Positions 27,611-37,086 of a stretch of DNA of 64,000 nucleotides are shown piece after piece. Numbering within the stretch: position 1 is the stretch's first letter; each line of letters starts with the position of its first letter. The notes under the pieces were generated by a model. That model did not search any database. It was not told the DNA's origin and was given only the letters and a program-made list of their open reading frames with translations. The translations under genes and the position numbers were made by a program. Location: NCBI RefSeq assembly GCF_008932115.1, contig NZ_CP044543.1, positions 4,408,501-4,472,500 of the forward strand, written 5' to 3'. The DNA is from Bradyrhizobium betae (GTDB lineage Bacteria > Pseudomonadota > Alphaproteobacteria > Rhizobiales > Xanthobacteraceae).

Positions 27611-28559
27611 TGCTCTCTCCCTGCTGCCATTTGCGGCGCGCCAGGCCGAAATAGGAAAACAGCGTCGCGAACACCAGGAACGGGATCATCGACACCGCGA
27701 TCGCGGCGCCTTCGCCGAGCTCGCCGCCGGCAATGCCGCGCTGGAACGCCAGCGTCGCCAGCAAATGCGTCGAGTTGCCGGGGCCGCCGCGGGTGATGGC
27801 GTAGACCAGCTGGAAGTCGGTGAAGGTGAAGATGATCGAGAAGGTCATGACGATGGCGAGGATCGGCATCATCATCGGGAAGGTGATGTAGCGGAAACGC
27901 TGCCAGGCGCTGGCGCCGTCGAGCATCGCGGCCTCGTAGAGCGAGGGCGAGATGGTCTGCAGGCCCGCCAGCAGCGAGATCGCGACGAAGGGAATGCCGC
28001 GCCAGATATTGGCGGCGATCAGCGAGAAACGCGCCGGCCAGGGCGAGCCGAGGAAGTCGATATTGCTCGACCGCCAGTGCAGCACGTCGACCAGCAGATA
28101 GGAGATGATCGAGAATTGCGGATCGTAGATCCACCAGAACGCCAGCGCCGAAAGCACCGTCGGGACGATCCAGGGCAGCAGGATGATCGCCCGCAGCAGG
28201 CTCTTGAACGGGAAATGGTTGTTGAGCAGCAGCGCCAGCCAGAAGCCGAGCGCGAACTTCCCGAAGGTCGCGATCCCCGTATAGAGCACGCTGTAGAACA
28301 CCGCGTTCCACCACAGGGAATCGGTGAGCAGGTACTGGAAGTTCTCGAAGCCGACGAACACGCCCTTTCTGCCGATCGTGGTGTCGGTGAAGGCGAGCCA
28401 GATGCCGAGGCCGAGCGGATAGGTCAGGAACACCGCGAGCAGCCCGACCGCGGGCGCGAGGCACATCACGATCAGGAACGGCTTGTAGTCGAACAGGCGG
28501 ACCAGCCAGGATGGCTGCCGCGGGGCCAGGGCGAGAGGAGGAAGTGTGGTCACGGACAT
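27603..28559 (-). CDS. carbohydrate ABC transporter permease (MalF-like), second operon
   Basis: This 318-residue CUT1 permease is the partner of the MalG-like protein. It has six hydrophobic segments beginning at about residue 34 (MCLAPAVGLLAVFLTYPLGLGIWLAF) and an EAA loop (LYEAAMLDGASAWQRFRYITFP) near residue 210. It is separated from the binding-protein gene by 160 bases that hold a palindromic repeat, and it overlaps the next permease by 8 bases. Confidence 0.88.
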   Translation of the reverse strand: MSVTTLPPLALAPRQPSWLVRLFDYKPFLIVMCLAPAVGLLAVFLTYPLGLGIWLAFTDTTIGRKGVFVGFENFQYLLTDSLWWNAVFYSVLYTGIATFGKFALGFWLALLLNNHFPFKSLLRAIILLPWIVPTVLSALAFWWIYDPQFSIISYLLVDVLHWRSSNIDFLGSPWPARFSLIAANIWRGIPFVAISLLAGLQTISPSLYEAAMLDGASAWQRFRYITFPMMMPILAIVMTFSIIFTFTDFQLVYAITRGGPGNSTHLLATLAFQRGIAGGELGEGAAIAVSMIPFLVFATLFSYFGLARRKWQQGESND

Positions 28560-28593
28560 CAGCTTGTTGTCCTGTCGTTGAAAGTCACCCCAC

Positions 28594-28707
28594 CGTCATT
28601 GCGAGCGAAGCGAAGCAATCCAGTCTGTCTCCGTAGTGAGAGTCTGGATTGCCTCGTCGCCAGCGCAAAATTGCTTCGCAATTTGTCGCGGGCTCCTCGC
28701 AATGACG
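28594..28707. repeat. palindromic repeat (CGTCATTGCGAG type) inside the sugar operon
   Basis: The block is bounded by CGTCATTGCGAG (28594-28605) and its exact inverse CTCGCAATGACG (28696-28707). Inner parts are also complementary (GAAGCAATCCAG with CTGGATTGC, and AAATTGCTTCGCAATTT as its own hairpin). It sits between the binding-protein and permease genes. Here it may act as an intercistronic structure. Confidence 0.8.
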
Positions 28708-28719
28708 GCCTGTCGGCCG

Positions 28720-30063
28720 CTACTTCTGTCGCCGGAAGTAACGCTTGCAGCGCTGCTCGGCTTCCGCGGCGGCGGCTTCCGGCGTGGCAGCGCCGGTCGC
28801 GACGGACGCGAACATCTGAATCAGCACGTAGTCGGCACTGACGGCACCGGTCGCGGTCGAGATCGGACCCGCATAGCCGTCGTAATAGGTGGTCTTCATC
28901 GTGTCCTTGAACAGCTGCACCTTGGGATCCTGCGACCACACGGATGCCTCGGCATAGGCGGCCAGCGGCTGGGCCCAGTAGCCGGAGTTGGCGTTGAGCC
29001 AGGGCTCGTACTGGTCCTTCTCCAGCATGTATTGCAGGAAGGCCTTGGCGGCGTTGGGGTACTGGCTGTGCTTGAACACCATGGCGTTCAGCGTCAGGCC
29101 CGCCATCGGCGAGATCTTGGCCAGGCCCTTGGGCAGCAGTTGATGCTCGCTGTCCTCGGCGATCGCCTTGGTCGCAGGATCGTTCTTCAGCGAGAAGTAC
29201 AGCGAGACGCCGTTGGCGGTCAGCGCGATCTCCTGCGCGGCGTAGGCGCGGTTGTTGCTGACGTCGTTCCACGACGTCGTGCCGGCGATGAAGGTCGGGT
29301 AGAGCTGCTTGACCCAGTTCAGCGCGGCGATCGTCTCCTTGCTGTTGATGACGACGTCGCCCTCTTCGTTGAGCACGGACCCGTTGTGCGACCACAGCGC
29401 CCAGCTCGCGAAGCCGTTGCCGTCGCCCTTGGCGTTGCCGAGCGCGAAGCCGGCCGGCTTGCCGGCCTTCTGGAGCTTCTGGCAGAGGTCGAGGATGCCG
29501 GCATGGTCTTCCGGCACCTTGTCGAAGCCGACCGATTTCAGGATCGACTTGCGGTAGATCAGGGGACCCGCGGTGGCGCCGAACGGCAGTCCGATCCAGG
29601 CGTCGCTCTTGTTCTTCTTGCCGTAGCGCTGCGCCAGCGGCAACCAGCCGCCGTAGCGCTTGCCGACATAGTCGGCGACGTCGGTCAGCTCGATCAGCTT
29701 GTCGATGTAGATGTGCGGTGCATCGGAGAAGCCGATGATGATGTCGGGGCCTGCGCCGGAATTGGCGGTCACCGCGGTCTGCTGGTTGATGTCTTCCCAG
29801 CCGACGAAGTCGACCTTGATCTCGACCCCGGTCTCCTTGGTGAACTTGGCCGCATTGGCGCGGAACACGTCCTCGTCGGCCTGGACGAAGCGGACCGGCC
29901 GAAGCATGCGCAGGGTCGCGCCCTTCTCGATCGCCAGTTTCGGGGCGGGGACGTCCGCCGCCTTGATCGCGGATTGGGCGTTGGCCGGAGCACCGGTTGC
30001 CGCGACCGCGGCAGCGGACAGGCCCAGCGCCAAGGCATCACGACGTGTGATGTCGTTCCTCAT
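28720..30063 (-). CDS. carbohydrate ABC transporter substrate-binding protein (Tat signal), second operon
   Basis: This 447-residue extracellular binding protein of family 1 has a twin-arginine signal (ITRRDALALGLSAAAVAATG) with cleavage near ANAQ. The mature region has the usual beta-alpha pattern (LRMLRPVRFVQADEDVFRANAAKFTKETGVEIKVDFVGW). Export through Tat suggests that it folds in the cytoplasm. The operon continues with two permeases, and a dehydrogenase gene lies just upstream in the same direction (gap 87 bases). The ligand is unknown, perhaps a sugar acid given the dehydrogenase. Confidence 0.87.
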   Translation of the reverse strand: MRNDITRRDALALGLSAAAVAATGAPANAQSAIKAADVPAPKLAIEKGATLRMLRPVRFVQADEDVFRANAAKFTKETGVEIKVDFVGWEDINQQTAVTANSGAGPDIIIGFSDAPHIYIDKLIELTDVADYVGKRYGGWLPLAQRYGKKNKSDAWIGLPFGATAGPLIYRKSILKSVGFDKVPEDHAGILDLCQKLQKAGKPAGFALGNAKGDGNGFASWALWSHNGSVLNEEGDVVINSKETIAALNWVKQLYPTFIAGTTSWNDVSNNRAYAAQEIALTANGVSLYFSLKNDPATKAIAEDSEHQLLPKGLAKISPMAGLTLNAMVFKHSQYPNAAKAFLQYMLEKDQYEPWLNANSGYWAQPLAAYAEASVWSQDPKVQLFKDTMKTTYYDGYAGPISTATGAVSADYVLIQMFASVATGAATPEAAAAEAEQRCKRYFRRQK

Positions 30064-30150
30064 CAGTTCCTCCCTATGATGTGTCCCTTCCCGGCGTTGG
30101 TCGCCGGTGAAGGGTCGTTCCGGTCTCGGGCGCGTTGTGCGCCGCCCGCC

Positions 30151-31194
30151 TCAGCTGTTCGGCCCGCGGTCCATGCTGACGGGTTGCCAGCGGCGGAGCG
30201 CGGTGCTCTGCAGCACCGACGGATTGACGCAGCTTACCGGCCACATGCCCTGCAGCACCAGTGACAATTCGTAGCCCACCCGGCGCTTGCGCGCCTCGTC
30301 GAACCGTGCCGAGGCCGAGGCGACATGGGCGGTCAGGGTCACGTTCTCCATGCCGAGGATGGGATTGTTGTGGGAGGGCGGCTCCTTCTCCAGCACGTCG
30401 AGGGCGGCATGGGCGATCCAGCCCTCCTGCAGCGCCTTGATCAGGCTTTCCTCGTCGACGGTGGCGCCGCGGCCGGTGTTGATGAACACCGAGCCCTTCT
30501 TCATCTGCCGAAAATGCTTCTCGGTGAGCATGTGATGCACCTCGGGCCGCGCGGGGGCGTGCATCGAGACGAAGTCCGACTGCGACAGCACCTCGTTCAA
30601 CGTCGCCGGGATCACGCCGTGGTCCCACATCAGCGTTTCCTGGATGAAGGGATCGTAGGCCATCATGCGCAGGCCGAAGGGTGCGGCGCGCTTCGCAACG
30701 GCACGCGCAACCCGGCCGAACGAGACGAAGCCGAGCGTCTGGCCCATCAGCCGCGGGATCTTCAGCAGCGCCGGCCGGCCCTCGGCCCAGCGCCCGTCGC
30801 GCGCCATGCGGTCCTGCTCGACCAGGCGGCGGAAGCCGGCAAGCAGCAGCATCATGGCATGGTCGGCAACTTCTTCGATGAAGGTGTCGGGGATGTTGGT
30901 GACGGGAATGCCGCGCGCGGTCGCCGCCTTCACGTCGACGCTGTCGACGCCGACCGAGCCGAGCGTGATGACCTTGCAATTGTCCAGCGCGTCGATGATC
31001 GACTTGGTGATGGGGATGCCCTTGGCGTAGATCGCATCGGCAGTCCTGGCGGCGGCGATGAATTCGGCCTCGTTCGCGGGAGCCTCGATGATCTCGGCAT
31101 CGATCGGATCGAGCGCCTCGCGCTCATAGGAATAGTCGCTGCCCGCGACCGTGAAGCTCGCGCCCTTCGGCGTCACCACCCTGTATTTCGGCAT
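30151..31194 (-). CDS. D-2-hydroxyacid dehydrogenase family protein
   Basis: This 347-residue protein follows the D-isomer 2-hydroxyacid dehydrogenase plan, reducing or oxidising 2-oxo/2-hydroxy acids with NAD(P). Catalytic motifs are present: the arginine in FINTGRGATVDEESLI, the glutamate in ALDVLEKEPP, and the histidine in LTAHVASASARFDEA. The glycine-rich nucleotide loop is altered (LGFVSFGRVARAV, about 154-166), with Ser158 and Ala163 replacing two of the usual glycines. It heads the sugar-transport operon in the same direction, so its substrate may be what that importer brings in. It is divergent from the chemoreceptor gene. Confidence 0.83.
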   Translation of the reverse strand: MPKYRVVTPKGASFTVAGSDYSYEREALDPIDAEIIEAPANEAEFIAAARTADAIYAKGIPITKSIIDALDNCKVITLGSVGVDSVDVKAATARGIPVTNIPDTFIEEVADHAMMLLLAGFRRLVEQDRMARDGRWAEGRPALLKIPRLMGQTLGFVSFGRVARAVAKRAAPFGLRMMAYDPFIQETLMWDHGVIPATLNEVLSQSDFVSMHAPARPEVHHMLTEKHFRQMKKGSVFINTGRGATVDEESLIKALQEGWIAHAALDVLEKEPPSHNNPILGMENVTLTAHVASASARFDEARKRRVGYELSLVLQGMWPVSCVNPSVLQSTALRRWQPVSMDRGPNS

Positions 31195-31451
31195 GTCCTG
31201 CTCCCGATTTGGTTTGTCGGTTCTTGTTGTGACCCGGCCTTCTCGAACGGGCCTTTGCGTCTTTTACGCGAAATCGGGGCTGTCGCGTACAATCTGGAGT
31301 GGCGCCACGTTGATTTGTGCGCTGGCCGGTCGGTATGTCCGGGGTTCTACGGAGCCGCCGTAACAGCTTGATAAGGGGTCGCCCGCTAGAAATTGATTTA
31401 ATTGCGATCGATTTGCGCGTGCCCGTATCCTTGCATCACCGGAGCCATCCC

Positions 31452-33137
31452 TTGAAATTGAGCAATCTGAAGATCGCCCCTAAGCTTGGCATCCTGGTCG
31501 GCATCACCTTGTTCGGCCTTTGCATCGCCGGCGTTCTCGCCGGCTTTCTGATGAAGCGCGAGATGGTGAATGCACGGCTTGATCAGAGCCGGGCAATGGC
31601 CGAGATGGCGCTCAACATGGCGATCGGTTTGCAAAAGCAGGTCGACGCCGGGCAAATGAGCAAGGACGCGGCCCTTGCCGAATTCGCCCGGCGCGGCAGC
31701 ACCCTGACATACGACAAGGGCGCCGGCTACGTCTTCGCTTACACGATGGATGGCGTCGCGGTGTTGTCGCCCAACACCAAGACGATCGGCCAGAACCAGC
31801 TCGACGTCGAAACCAACGGCAGGAAGCTCGCGCGCGAGCTTCGCGACGGCGTCGCCGCCAATGGCAACGTGACGCTGCGATATGAATATATGAAGCCGGG
31901 CCAGGAGGAGCCGATCCGCAAGCTGTCCTATGCGGTTGCGATCCCCGGCTGGAATATGTTCGTCGGCACGGGCGTCTATCTGGATGATCTCGACGCCAAG
32001 ATGGGCCCCGTCTACTGGCTGCTCGGCCTCGCCATGCTCGGCATCGTCATTGTCGCAGGCAGCGTGGCCTGGGTGATCGGGCGCAGCATCAGCCGTCCGC
32101 TGGCGCTGCTCGGCACCCGCATGAAGGATCTCGCCGACGGCAAGCTCGAGGGCGAGATTCCCGGCGTCGGCCGCGGCGACGAGGTCGGCGCGATGGCTTC
32201 GACCGTCCAGATCTTCAAGGACAACGCGGTCCGCATGCGGGACATCGAGAAGACCGACGCGGCAGCCAAGGATCGCGCCGCGGCCGAACGTCGCAGCGCG
32301 ATGGAAGAGATCGCCAACGACTTCGAACGCAGCGTCAACGGCATCGTCCGCTCGGTCTCCTCGGCCGCCGCCGGCATGCAGAGCACGGCGCAGTCGATGA
32401 CCGCGACCGCCAGCGACGCGTCCTCTCGCGCCGCCACGGTCGGCGCGGCCTCGCAAAAAGCCTCCGGCAATGTCGGCACGGTTGCCGCCGCCGCCGAGGA
32501 GCTGTCGAGCTCGGTGACGGAAATCTCCCGCCAGGTCACGCGATCGACCGAAGTGGCGAGCCGGGCCGTCAGCGACGCCGAGCGCACCAACGCCACGGTG
32601 CAGGAACTCTCCACCGGCGCCGAGAAGATCGGCGAGGTCGTCAAGCTGATTCATTCGATCGCGGCGCAGACCAATCTGCTCGCGCTCAACGCCACCATCG
32701 AGGCCGCGCGTGCCGGTGAATCCGGCCGGGGCTTCGCCGTCGTCGCCTCCGAGGTCAAGGCGCTCGCCAACCAGACCGCGAAGGCCACCGAGGAGATATC
32801 AGCCCAGGTCGCGGCGATGCAGACCTCGACCAGCGACGCCGTCGCGGCCATCGCCGGCATCACCCAGACCATCGCCGAGATGAGCGAGATCACCGCCGGC
32901 ATCTCCTCGTCGATCGAGCAGCAGGGCGAGGCGACCCGCGAGATCGCCCGCAACATCCAGTCGGTCGCGGCCGGTTCGAACGAGATCAACGCCAATATCG
33001 GCAGCGTCACCTCGGCCGCGGAAGCGACCGGCACGGCGGCAACCGACGTGCTCACCAATGCGCGCGAGCTGGACAGCCAGTCTGGCGCGCTGCGCAGCGC
33101 GGTGGACGGCTTCCTCGCCAAGGTGCGCGCGGCGTAA
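31452..33137 (+). CDS. methyl-accepting chemotaxis protein
   Basis: This 561-residue chemoreceptor has a first membrane segment (about 10-32) and a single-Cache-type periplasmic ligand domain (about 35-190, with [31 protein letters not shown]). It then has a second membrane segment (about 192-215), a HAMP linker with [10 protein letters not shown], and a long signalling coiled coil. The hairpin tip reads [20 protein letters not shown]. It tells the flagellar motor about an external compound, and the periplasmic fold fits small organic acids. No C-terminal methyltransferase-docking pentapeptide is seen. A TTG at 31452 with GGAG 7 bases upstream was chosen; the longer frame from 31317 is less likely. 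Confidence 0.88.
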   Translation: MKLSNLKIAPKLGILVGITLFGLCIAGVLAGFLMKREMVNARLDQSRAMAEMALNMAIGLQKQVDAGQMSKDAALAEFARRGSTLTYDKGAGYVFAYTMDGVAVLSPNTKTIGQNQLDVETNGRKLARELRDGVAANGNVTLRYEYMKPGQEEPIRKLSYAVAIPGWNMFVGTGVYLDDLDAKMGPVYWLLGLAMLGIVIVAGSVAWVIGRSISRPLALLGTRMKDLADGKLEGEIPGVGRGDEVGAMASTVQIFKDNAVRMRDIEKTDAAAKDRAAAERRSAMEEIANDFERSVNGIVRSVSSAAAGMQSTAQSMTATASDASSRAATVGAASQKASGNVGTVAAAAEELSSSVTEISRQVTRSTEVASRAVSDAERTNATVQELSTGAEKIGEVVKLIHSIAAQTNLLALNATIEAARAGESGRGFAVVASEVKALANQTAKATEEISAQVAAMQTSTSDAVAAIAGITQTIAEMSEITAGISSSIEQQGEATREIARNIQSVAAGSNEINANIGSVTSAAEATGTAATDVLTNARELDSQSGALRSAVDGFLAKVRAA

Positions 33138-33146
33138 CACTGGTCT

Positions 33147-33271
33147 CGTGCCCCGGACGCAGCGCAGCGCTTCTTCAGCGGTGCGCTGCAGGGCCGGGGC
33201 CCATGCCTGCCGCGTTCTGGGTCCCGGCTCTGCGTCGCAACGCTCCGCGCTGCGCCGCGTCCGGGACACCG
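33147..33271. repeat. palindromic intergenic repeat (GTGCCCCGGACGC type)
   Basis: GTGCCCCGGACGCAGCGCAG at the left is approximately inverted at the right as CGCTGCGCCGCGTCCGGGACAC, with hairpins in between. It lies between the convergent chemoreceptor and TctC-like genes. It fills almost the whole 141-base gap and may terminate both. Confidence 0.75.
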
Positions 33272-33278
33272 GACCGTC

Positions 33279-34271
33279 CTACTGCTTCTCGATCTTCGCG
33301 TTGGTGATCAGCTTCTCCCACAGCACCAGCTGCTCGTTCACGAAGGTGCCGAGCTCTTCTGGCGTGCCGGAGAAGGCGTCCATGCCGAGGGTAGCGAGCT
33401 GGGCCTTGATCTCCGGCTTCTCGACGATCTTCCGGATCTCGGCGTTGAGCCGCGTCACGATCTCCTTCGGCATGCCGGCCGGGCCGAAATAGCCCTGCCA
33501 GGACGAGATGTCGAAATCGGGCACGCCGGCCTCCTGCATCGAGGGCAGGTTCGGCACCAGCGGCGAGCGGTCCCTGGTCGTGACCGCGAGCGCGCGAAGC
33601 GCGTTGCCCTGGACATGCGGCTGGCCGGTCAGGATGTCCACGAACATCATCGAGACACGGCCGCCCATGACGTCGTTGAGCGCCGGCGGCGAGCTCTTGT
33701 AGGGCACGTGCAACAGGTCGAGCCCGGCATTGTGCGCAAAGGTCGCACCCGACACGATCGCCGAGGACGAGCCCGAGGCGTAGCTCAGCTTGCCCGGATT
33801 GGCTTTGCCGTAGGCGACCAGCTCGGCGACGGTCTTGGCCGGCACTTCGGGGTGAATCACCAGCATGAAGGGCAGATCGCCGGTGCGTGCAACCGGGGTG
33901 AAATCCTTCACCGGATCGTAGGTCAGGCTCTTGAGCAGATAGGGATTGGCCGAATGCGTCGTGTTCGTCGTCACCAGCAGCGTGTAGCCGTCAGGCGCGG
34001 CGCGCGCGACATAGGTCGCGGCGATCATGCCGTTGGCACCCGCCTTGTTCTCGATCACGATGCCGACCCCGAGTGCCTGCGACAGATGCTGCGAGATCAG
34101 CCGCGTCGTGGTGTCGGTGCCGCTGCCGGCCGCGAACGGCAGCACCAGCGTGATGTTGCGGCTCGGCCAGGTGTCGGCTTGCGCGGTGGATGCGGCGGCG
34201 AGACAGAGCGCAGCCGCGCCGGCGGCGCGCAAGGTTCTGATCAGTAAGGCTCGGATTAGTGATGACAGCAT
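33279..34271 (-). CDS. TctC/Bug-family tripartite tricarboxylate transporter binding protein
   Basis: This 330-residue periplasmic protein has a signal peptide ending near TAQADTWPSR (residue 33). The Bug fold follows: WPSRNITLVLPFAAGSGTDTTTRLISQHLSQALG, IENKAGANGMIAATYVARAAPDGYTLL, and VPYKSSPPALNDVMGGRVSMMF. These proteins capture carboxylates for TctAB-type transporters or act as sensors. No tctA or tctB gene is near, as is common for the large Bug families of rhizobia and beta-proteobacteria. The ligand is unknown. Confidence 0.88.
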   Translation of the reverse strand: MLSSLIRALLIRTLRAAGAAALCLAAASTAQADTWPSRNITLVLPFAAGSGTDTTTRLISQHLSQALGVGIVIENKAGANGMIAATYVARAAPDGYTLLVTTNTTHSANPYLLKSLTYDPVKDFTPVARTGDLPFMLVIHPEVPAKTVAELVAYGKANPGKLSYASGSSSAIVSGATFAHNAGLDLLHVPYKSSPPALNDVMGGRVSMMFVDILTGQPHVQGNALRALAVTTRDRSPLVPNLPSMQEAGVPDFDISSWQGYFGPAGMPKEIVTRLNAEIRKIVEKPEIKAQLATLGMDAFSGTPEELGTFVNEQLVLWEKLITNAKIEKQ

Positions 34272-34361
34272 GTCCAGACGTTCCCTCTTTTTCGTTGGCG
34301 GGGAACCTAGCTTCTCTTCGCTGAAATCGGAAGACGGGAGTTTGTCGCCCGCGTCGCGGAA

Positions 34362-35297
34362 TTATTTCACCGCGGAGCCCTGTCGTGACGCGGTCACGAC
34401 GCCGGCGAGCACCAGCGCGTAGCCGATCAGGTGGAACGGCTGCAGCTTTTCCCCGAGCAGCACGATCGCCATCGCCGAGCCGAACACTGGCACCAGGTGG
34501 AAGAACGGCGCGGCCCGGTTCGGGCCGATCAGCGCCACGCCGCGGTTGAAGAAGAGATAAGCGAGCGTCGAAGGAAAGATCAGGATGTAGCCGAGCGTCG
34601 CCAGCGTCACCGTGTCGAACTGCAGGACGCTGCCGCTCCACGCCTCCCAGATCGCGGTGGGCAGCAACATCATCGCGCCACAGCAGGTGGTGAACGACAG
34701 GAAGGAGAGCTGATGAACCTTCGGCCGGCGCGGGATGAAGGCGGAGTAGATCCCGAACGCCACCAGCGAGGAGGCGAACATGATATCGCCCCGGTTGAAG
34801 CTGATGCTCGCGAGCGCCGCGAAATCGCCGTGCAGGATGATGACGAGCACGCCGAGCAGCGAGATCGCGATGCCGGCCAGCTGCGCGCCGGTCAGCCGCA
34901 CGCCGAACAGAACCAGCGACCACAGCGCCACGAACAGCGGTCCGGCCGACTGGATCAGCAGCGCGTTCAGCGCCTCGGTGTATTGCAGCGCCCAGTACGA
35001 GATCGCGTTGTTGAAGGCAAAGCCCACCAGCGACAGGAACAGCATCAGCGGCAGGCTCTTGCGCAAGGCGGGCCAGTCGCGCTTCAGATGCGGCCAGGAG
35101 AACGGCAGCAGGATCAGGAACACGCCGAACCAGCGGATCGTGGTCACCGTCAGCGGCGGCACATGCGCGCCGACATGGCGCGCGAGCACGATGTTGCCGG
35201 CCCAGAACAGCGAGCTCAGGCTGAGTAGCAAATACGGCTGATTGTTGAGCCAGCTGGCGGGATTCGAGGCCGGTGGCGCGGGCGAAGCGGTCGTCAT
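34362..35297 (-). CDS. EamA/DMT-family transporter, copy 1
   Basis: This 311-residue inner-membrane protein has ten hydrophobic segments in two EamA repeats. It begins LNNQPYLLLSLSSLFWAGNIVLARH and ends with the second repeat's FFHLVPVFGSAMAIVLLGEKLQPFHLIGYALVLAGV. Such drug/metabolite transporters export amino acids, metabolites or toxic compounds. The ATG at 35297 was chosen over an upstream start because it directly precedes a short cytoplasmic leader. A paralogue lies at 36000-36932, with a DUF1330 gene and a palindromic repeat between them. Confidence 0.87.
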   Translation of the reverse strand: MTTASPAPPASNPASWLNNQPYLLLSLSSLFWAGNIVLARHVGAHVPPLTVTTIRWFGVFLILLPFSWPHLKRDWPALRKSLPLMLFLSLVGFAFNNAISYWALQYTEALNALLIQSAGPLFVALWSLVLFGVRLTGAQLAGIAISLLGVLVIILHGDFAALASISFNRGDIMFASSLVAFGIYSAFIPRRPKVHQLSFLSFTTCCGAMMLLPTAIWEAWSGSVLQFDTVTLATLGYILIFPSTLAYLFFNRGVALIGPNRAAPFFHLVPVFGSAMAIVLLGEKLQPFHLIGYALVLAGVVTASRQGSAVK

Positions 35298-35390
35298 TGG
35301 CGTTGGGTACAACCTTGCGCCGGATTGCGGTCGTGACACAAGTCACGCCGCCGCAATGCTACAATGCAGGGATGACTCGGGGAGGCGCCA

Positions 35391-35792
35391 TTGGCGGTCA
35401 ATATGTTAGACATCGCGGGCCTGGAAGGGCTCGACCAGCATGCGCCGGTGGTGATGCTGAACCTGATGCGTTTCCACGATCGCTCGCGCGACGGCGACGG
35501 CTCCGGCTGGGACGCATATCTTCGTTACAGTGCGATCACGGTGCCCATGATCAAGGCACGCGGCGGCACGCTGCTCTGGACCGGCGAGGCGAAAGCGATC
35601 GCGCTCGGTCCGCACGACGGCAACGACTGGGATTTTGTCGCGCTCGTCCACTATCCGTCGCTGGCGGCCTTTCTCGACATGATGACATCTGAGGCCTACG
35701 AGCGCGACGCCGACCCGCATCGCGTCAATGGCTGCGCCGAGCACGTCATCGTCGCGACCAGCGAGGCCTACAGCAAGTTCAGGACGAAGTAG
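35391..35792 (+). CDS. DUF1330-like small protein
   Basis: This 133-residue soluble protein resembles DUF1330 dimeric alpha-beta-barrel proteins (PVVMLNLMRFHDRSRDGDGSGWDAYLRYSAITVPMIKARGG, then ALVHYPSLAAFLDMMTSEAYERD). The fold is ferredoxin-like and often used in small monooxygenases, but the function here is unknown. The start is TTG at 35391, with GGGGAGG 5 bases upstream. A stand-alone ATG at 35403 is the alternative. It is divergent from copy 1 of the EamA pair and is followed by a palindromic repeat. Confidence 0.72.
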   Translation: MAVNMLDIAGLEGLDQHAPVVMLNLMRFHDRSRDGDGSGWDAYLRYSAITVPMIKARGGTLLWTGEAKAIALGPHDGNDWDFVALVHYPSLAAFLDMMTSEAYERDADPHRVNGCAEHVIVATSEAYSKFRTK

Positions 35793-35812
35793 GGATATCG
35801 GTCGCGCGGCGC

Positions 35813-35968
35813 CTCTTCCCCTCTCCCTTGTGGGAGAGGGGGGCTCGCCGCGTTAGCGGCGAGACGGGCGAGGGGTCCCTCTCCGCGAATCCAACTTTCA
35901 GCGAATGCGTCGAGAGAGACCCCTCATCCGGCGCTTCGCGCCACCTTCTCCCACAAGGGGAGAAGGGA
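35813..35968. repeat. palindromic intergenic repeat, type A copy 2
   Basis: This block holds CTTCCCCTCTCCCTTGTGGG...AGAGGG at the left and TTCTCCCACAAGGGGAGAAGGG at the right, with TCGCCGC-GTTA-GCGGCGA inside. It resembles copies at 21260 and 48916 in arrangement (outer C-rich hairpins and central CTCTCCGCGA). It lies between the convergent DUF1330 and EamA copy 2 genes. Confidence 0.7.
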
Positions 35969-35999
35969 ATGGCGTCAGCGTGCTTGGATCGAAGCGTGC

Positions 36000-36932
36000 C
36001 TAGCTCGCCTGCTTCCTTGACGCCACGAACACGCCCGACAGCACCAGCGCGAAGCCGATCAGATGGAACGCCTGCGGGTGTTCGCCCAGGAACGCCATCG
36101 CCATGATCGAGCCGAACACCGGCACGACGTGGAAGAACGGCGCGGCGCGATTGGCGCCGATCAGGCGCACGCCGCGATTGAAGCAGAGATAGGCGAGCGT
36201 CGAGGGAAAGACGGCGACGTAGAACAGCGTCAAGAGGTTGGGACCGTCGAACTTCATCAGCGGGCGCGCGGACAATTCCCAGATCTCCAGCGGGATCAGG
36301 CAGGCGGCGCCGGCGCCGAAGGTGAAGGCGAGGAACGACAGGCCGTGCATCGGCGGCCGCTTCAGGGTCAGCACCGAATACAGCGCGAAGATGATCAGCG
36401 CGGCGATGAAGATGAGGTCGCCCTTGTTGAACGCGATGTTCGACAGCGTGGTGAAATCGCCGTGCAGAAGGATGGTCAGCACGCCGCACATCGAAAGCGC
36501 CACGCCGAACGCCTGCGCCGCGGTGAGCCTGACGCCGAGGATGGCCAGCGACCACAGCGCCACGACCAGCGGCGCGGCGGATTGCAGCAGCAGCGTGTTG
36601 AGCGCCTGCGTATGTTCCAGCGCCCAGTATTGCAGCGTGTTGAAGGCGCCGATGCCGGTGATCGACAGCACGATCATCAGGCCGAGCCTGCTGCGGATCG
36701 CGGGCCAGTCGCGGGCGAGATGTTTCCAGGCGAACGGCAGCACCAGCAGGAAGGCGAAGGTCCAGCGCAGGAACGACAGCGTCACCGGCGGGATGTGGCC
36801 GGCGGCGAGCCGCCCGACAATGGCGTTGCCGGCCCAGCACAGCGCGGTGATGCTGAGCAGCAGATAAGGCTGGTTGGCGATCCAGCTATGGCCGGATGTT
36901 TCGGTGCCCGTGGTCTGGCCGGTGGCGGACAT
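36000..36932 (-). CDS. EamA/DMT-family transporter, copy 2
   Basis: This 310-residue ten-segment transporter is paralogous to the protein at 34362-35297. Shared stretches include NQPYLLLS, LILLHGDF-type sequence (LTILLHGDFTTLSNIAFNKGD), FNRGV.LIG.NRAAPFFH.VPVFGS and AFHLIGFALVLSGVF. The tandem arrangement, in the same direction with one unrelated gene between, points to a local duplication. The substrate is unknown. It starts at the ATG at 36932. Confidence 0.87.
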   Translation of the reverse strand: MSATGQTTGTETSGHSWIANQPYLLLSITALCWAGNAIVGRLAAGHIPPVTLSFLRWTFAFLLVLPFAWKHLARDWPAIRSRLGLMIVLSITGIGAFNTLQYWALEHTQALNTLLLQSAAPLVVALWSLAILGVRLTAAQAFGVALSMCGVLTILLHGDFTTLSNIAFNKGDLIFIAALIIFALYSVLTLKRPPMHGLSFLAFTFGAGAACLIPLEIWELSARPLMKFDGPNLLTLFYVAVFPSTLAYLCFNRGVRLIGANRAAPFFHVVPVFGSIMAMAFLGEHPQAFHLIGFALVLSGVFVASRKQAS

Positions 36933-37086
36933 TGTGATTGTTCTGGCCCCGCGTCATGCGCCAAGGCCTCCGGCCCGGATGTCCGGGCCGGCGCGTCGCC
37001 CGGCCTGCCCAAAGACACGGAAACCGGCCCGATATCAACGGCGCGGCGCGCATCGCCATCATGCGAGGGCGATACGGCAGGAACCT

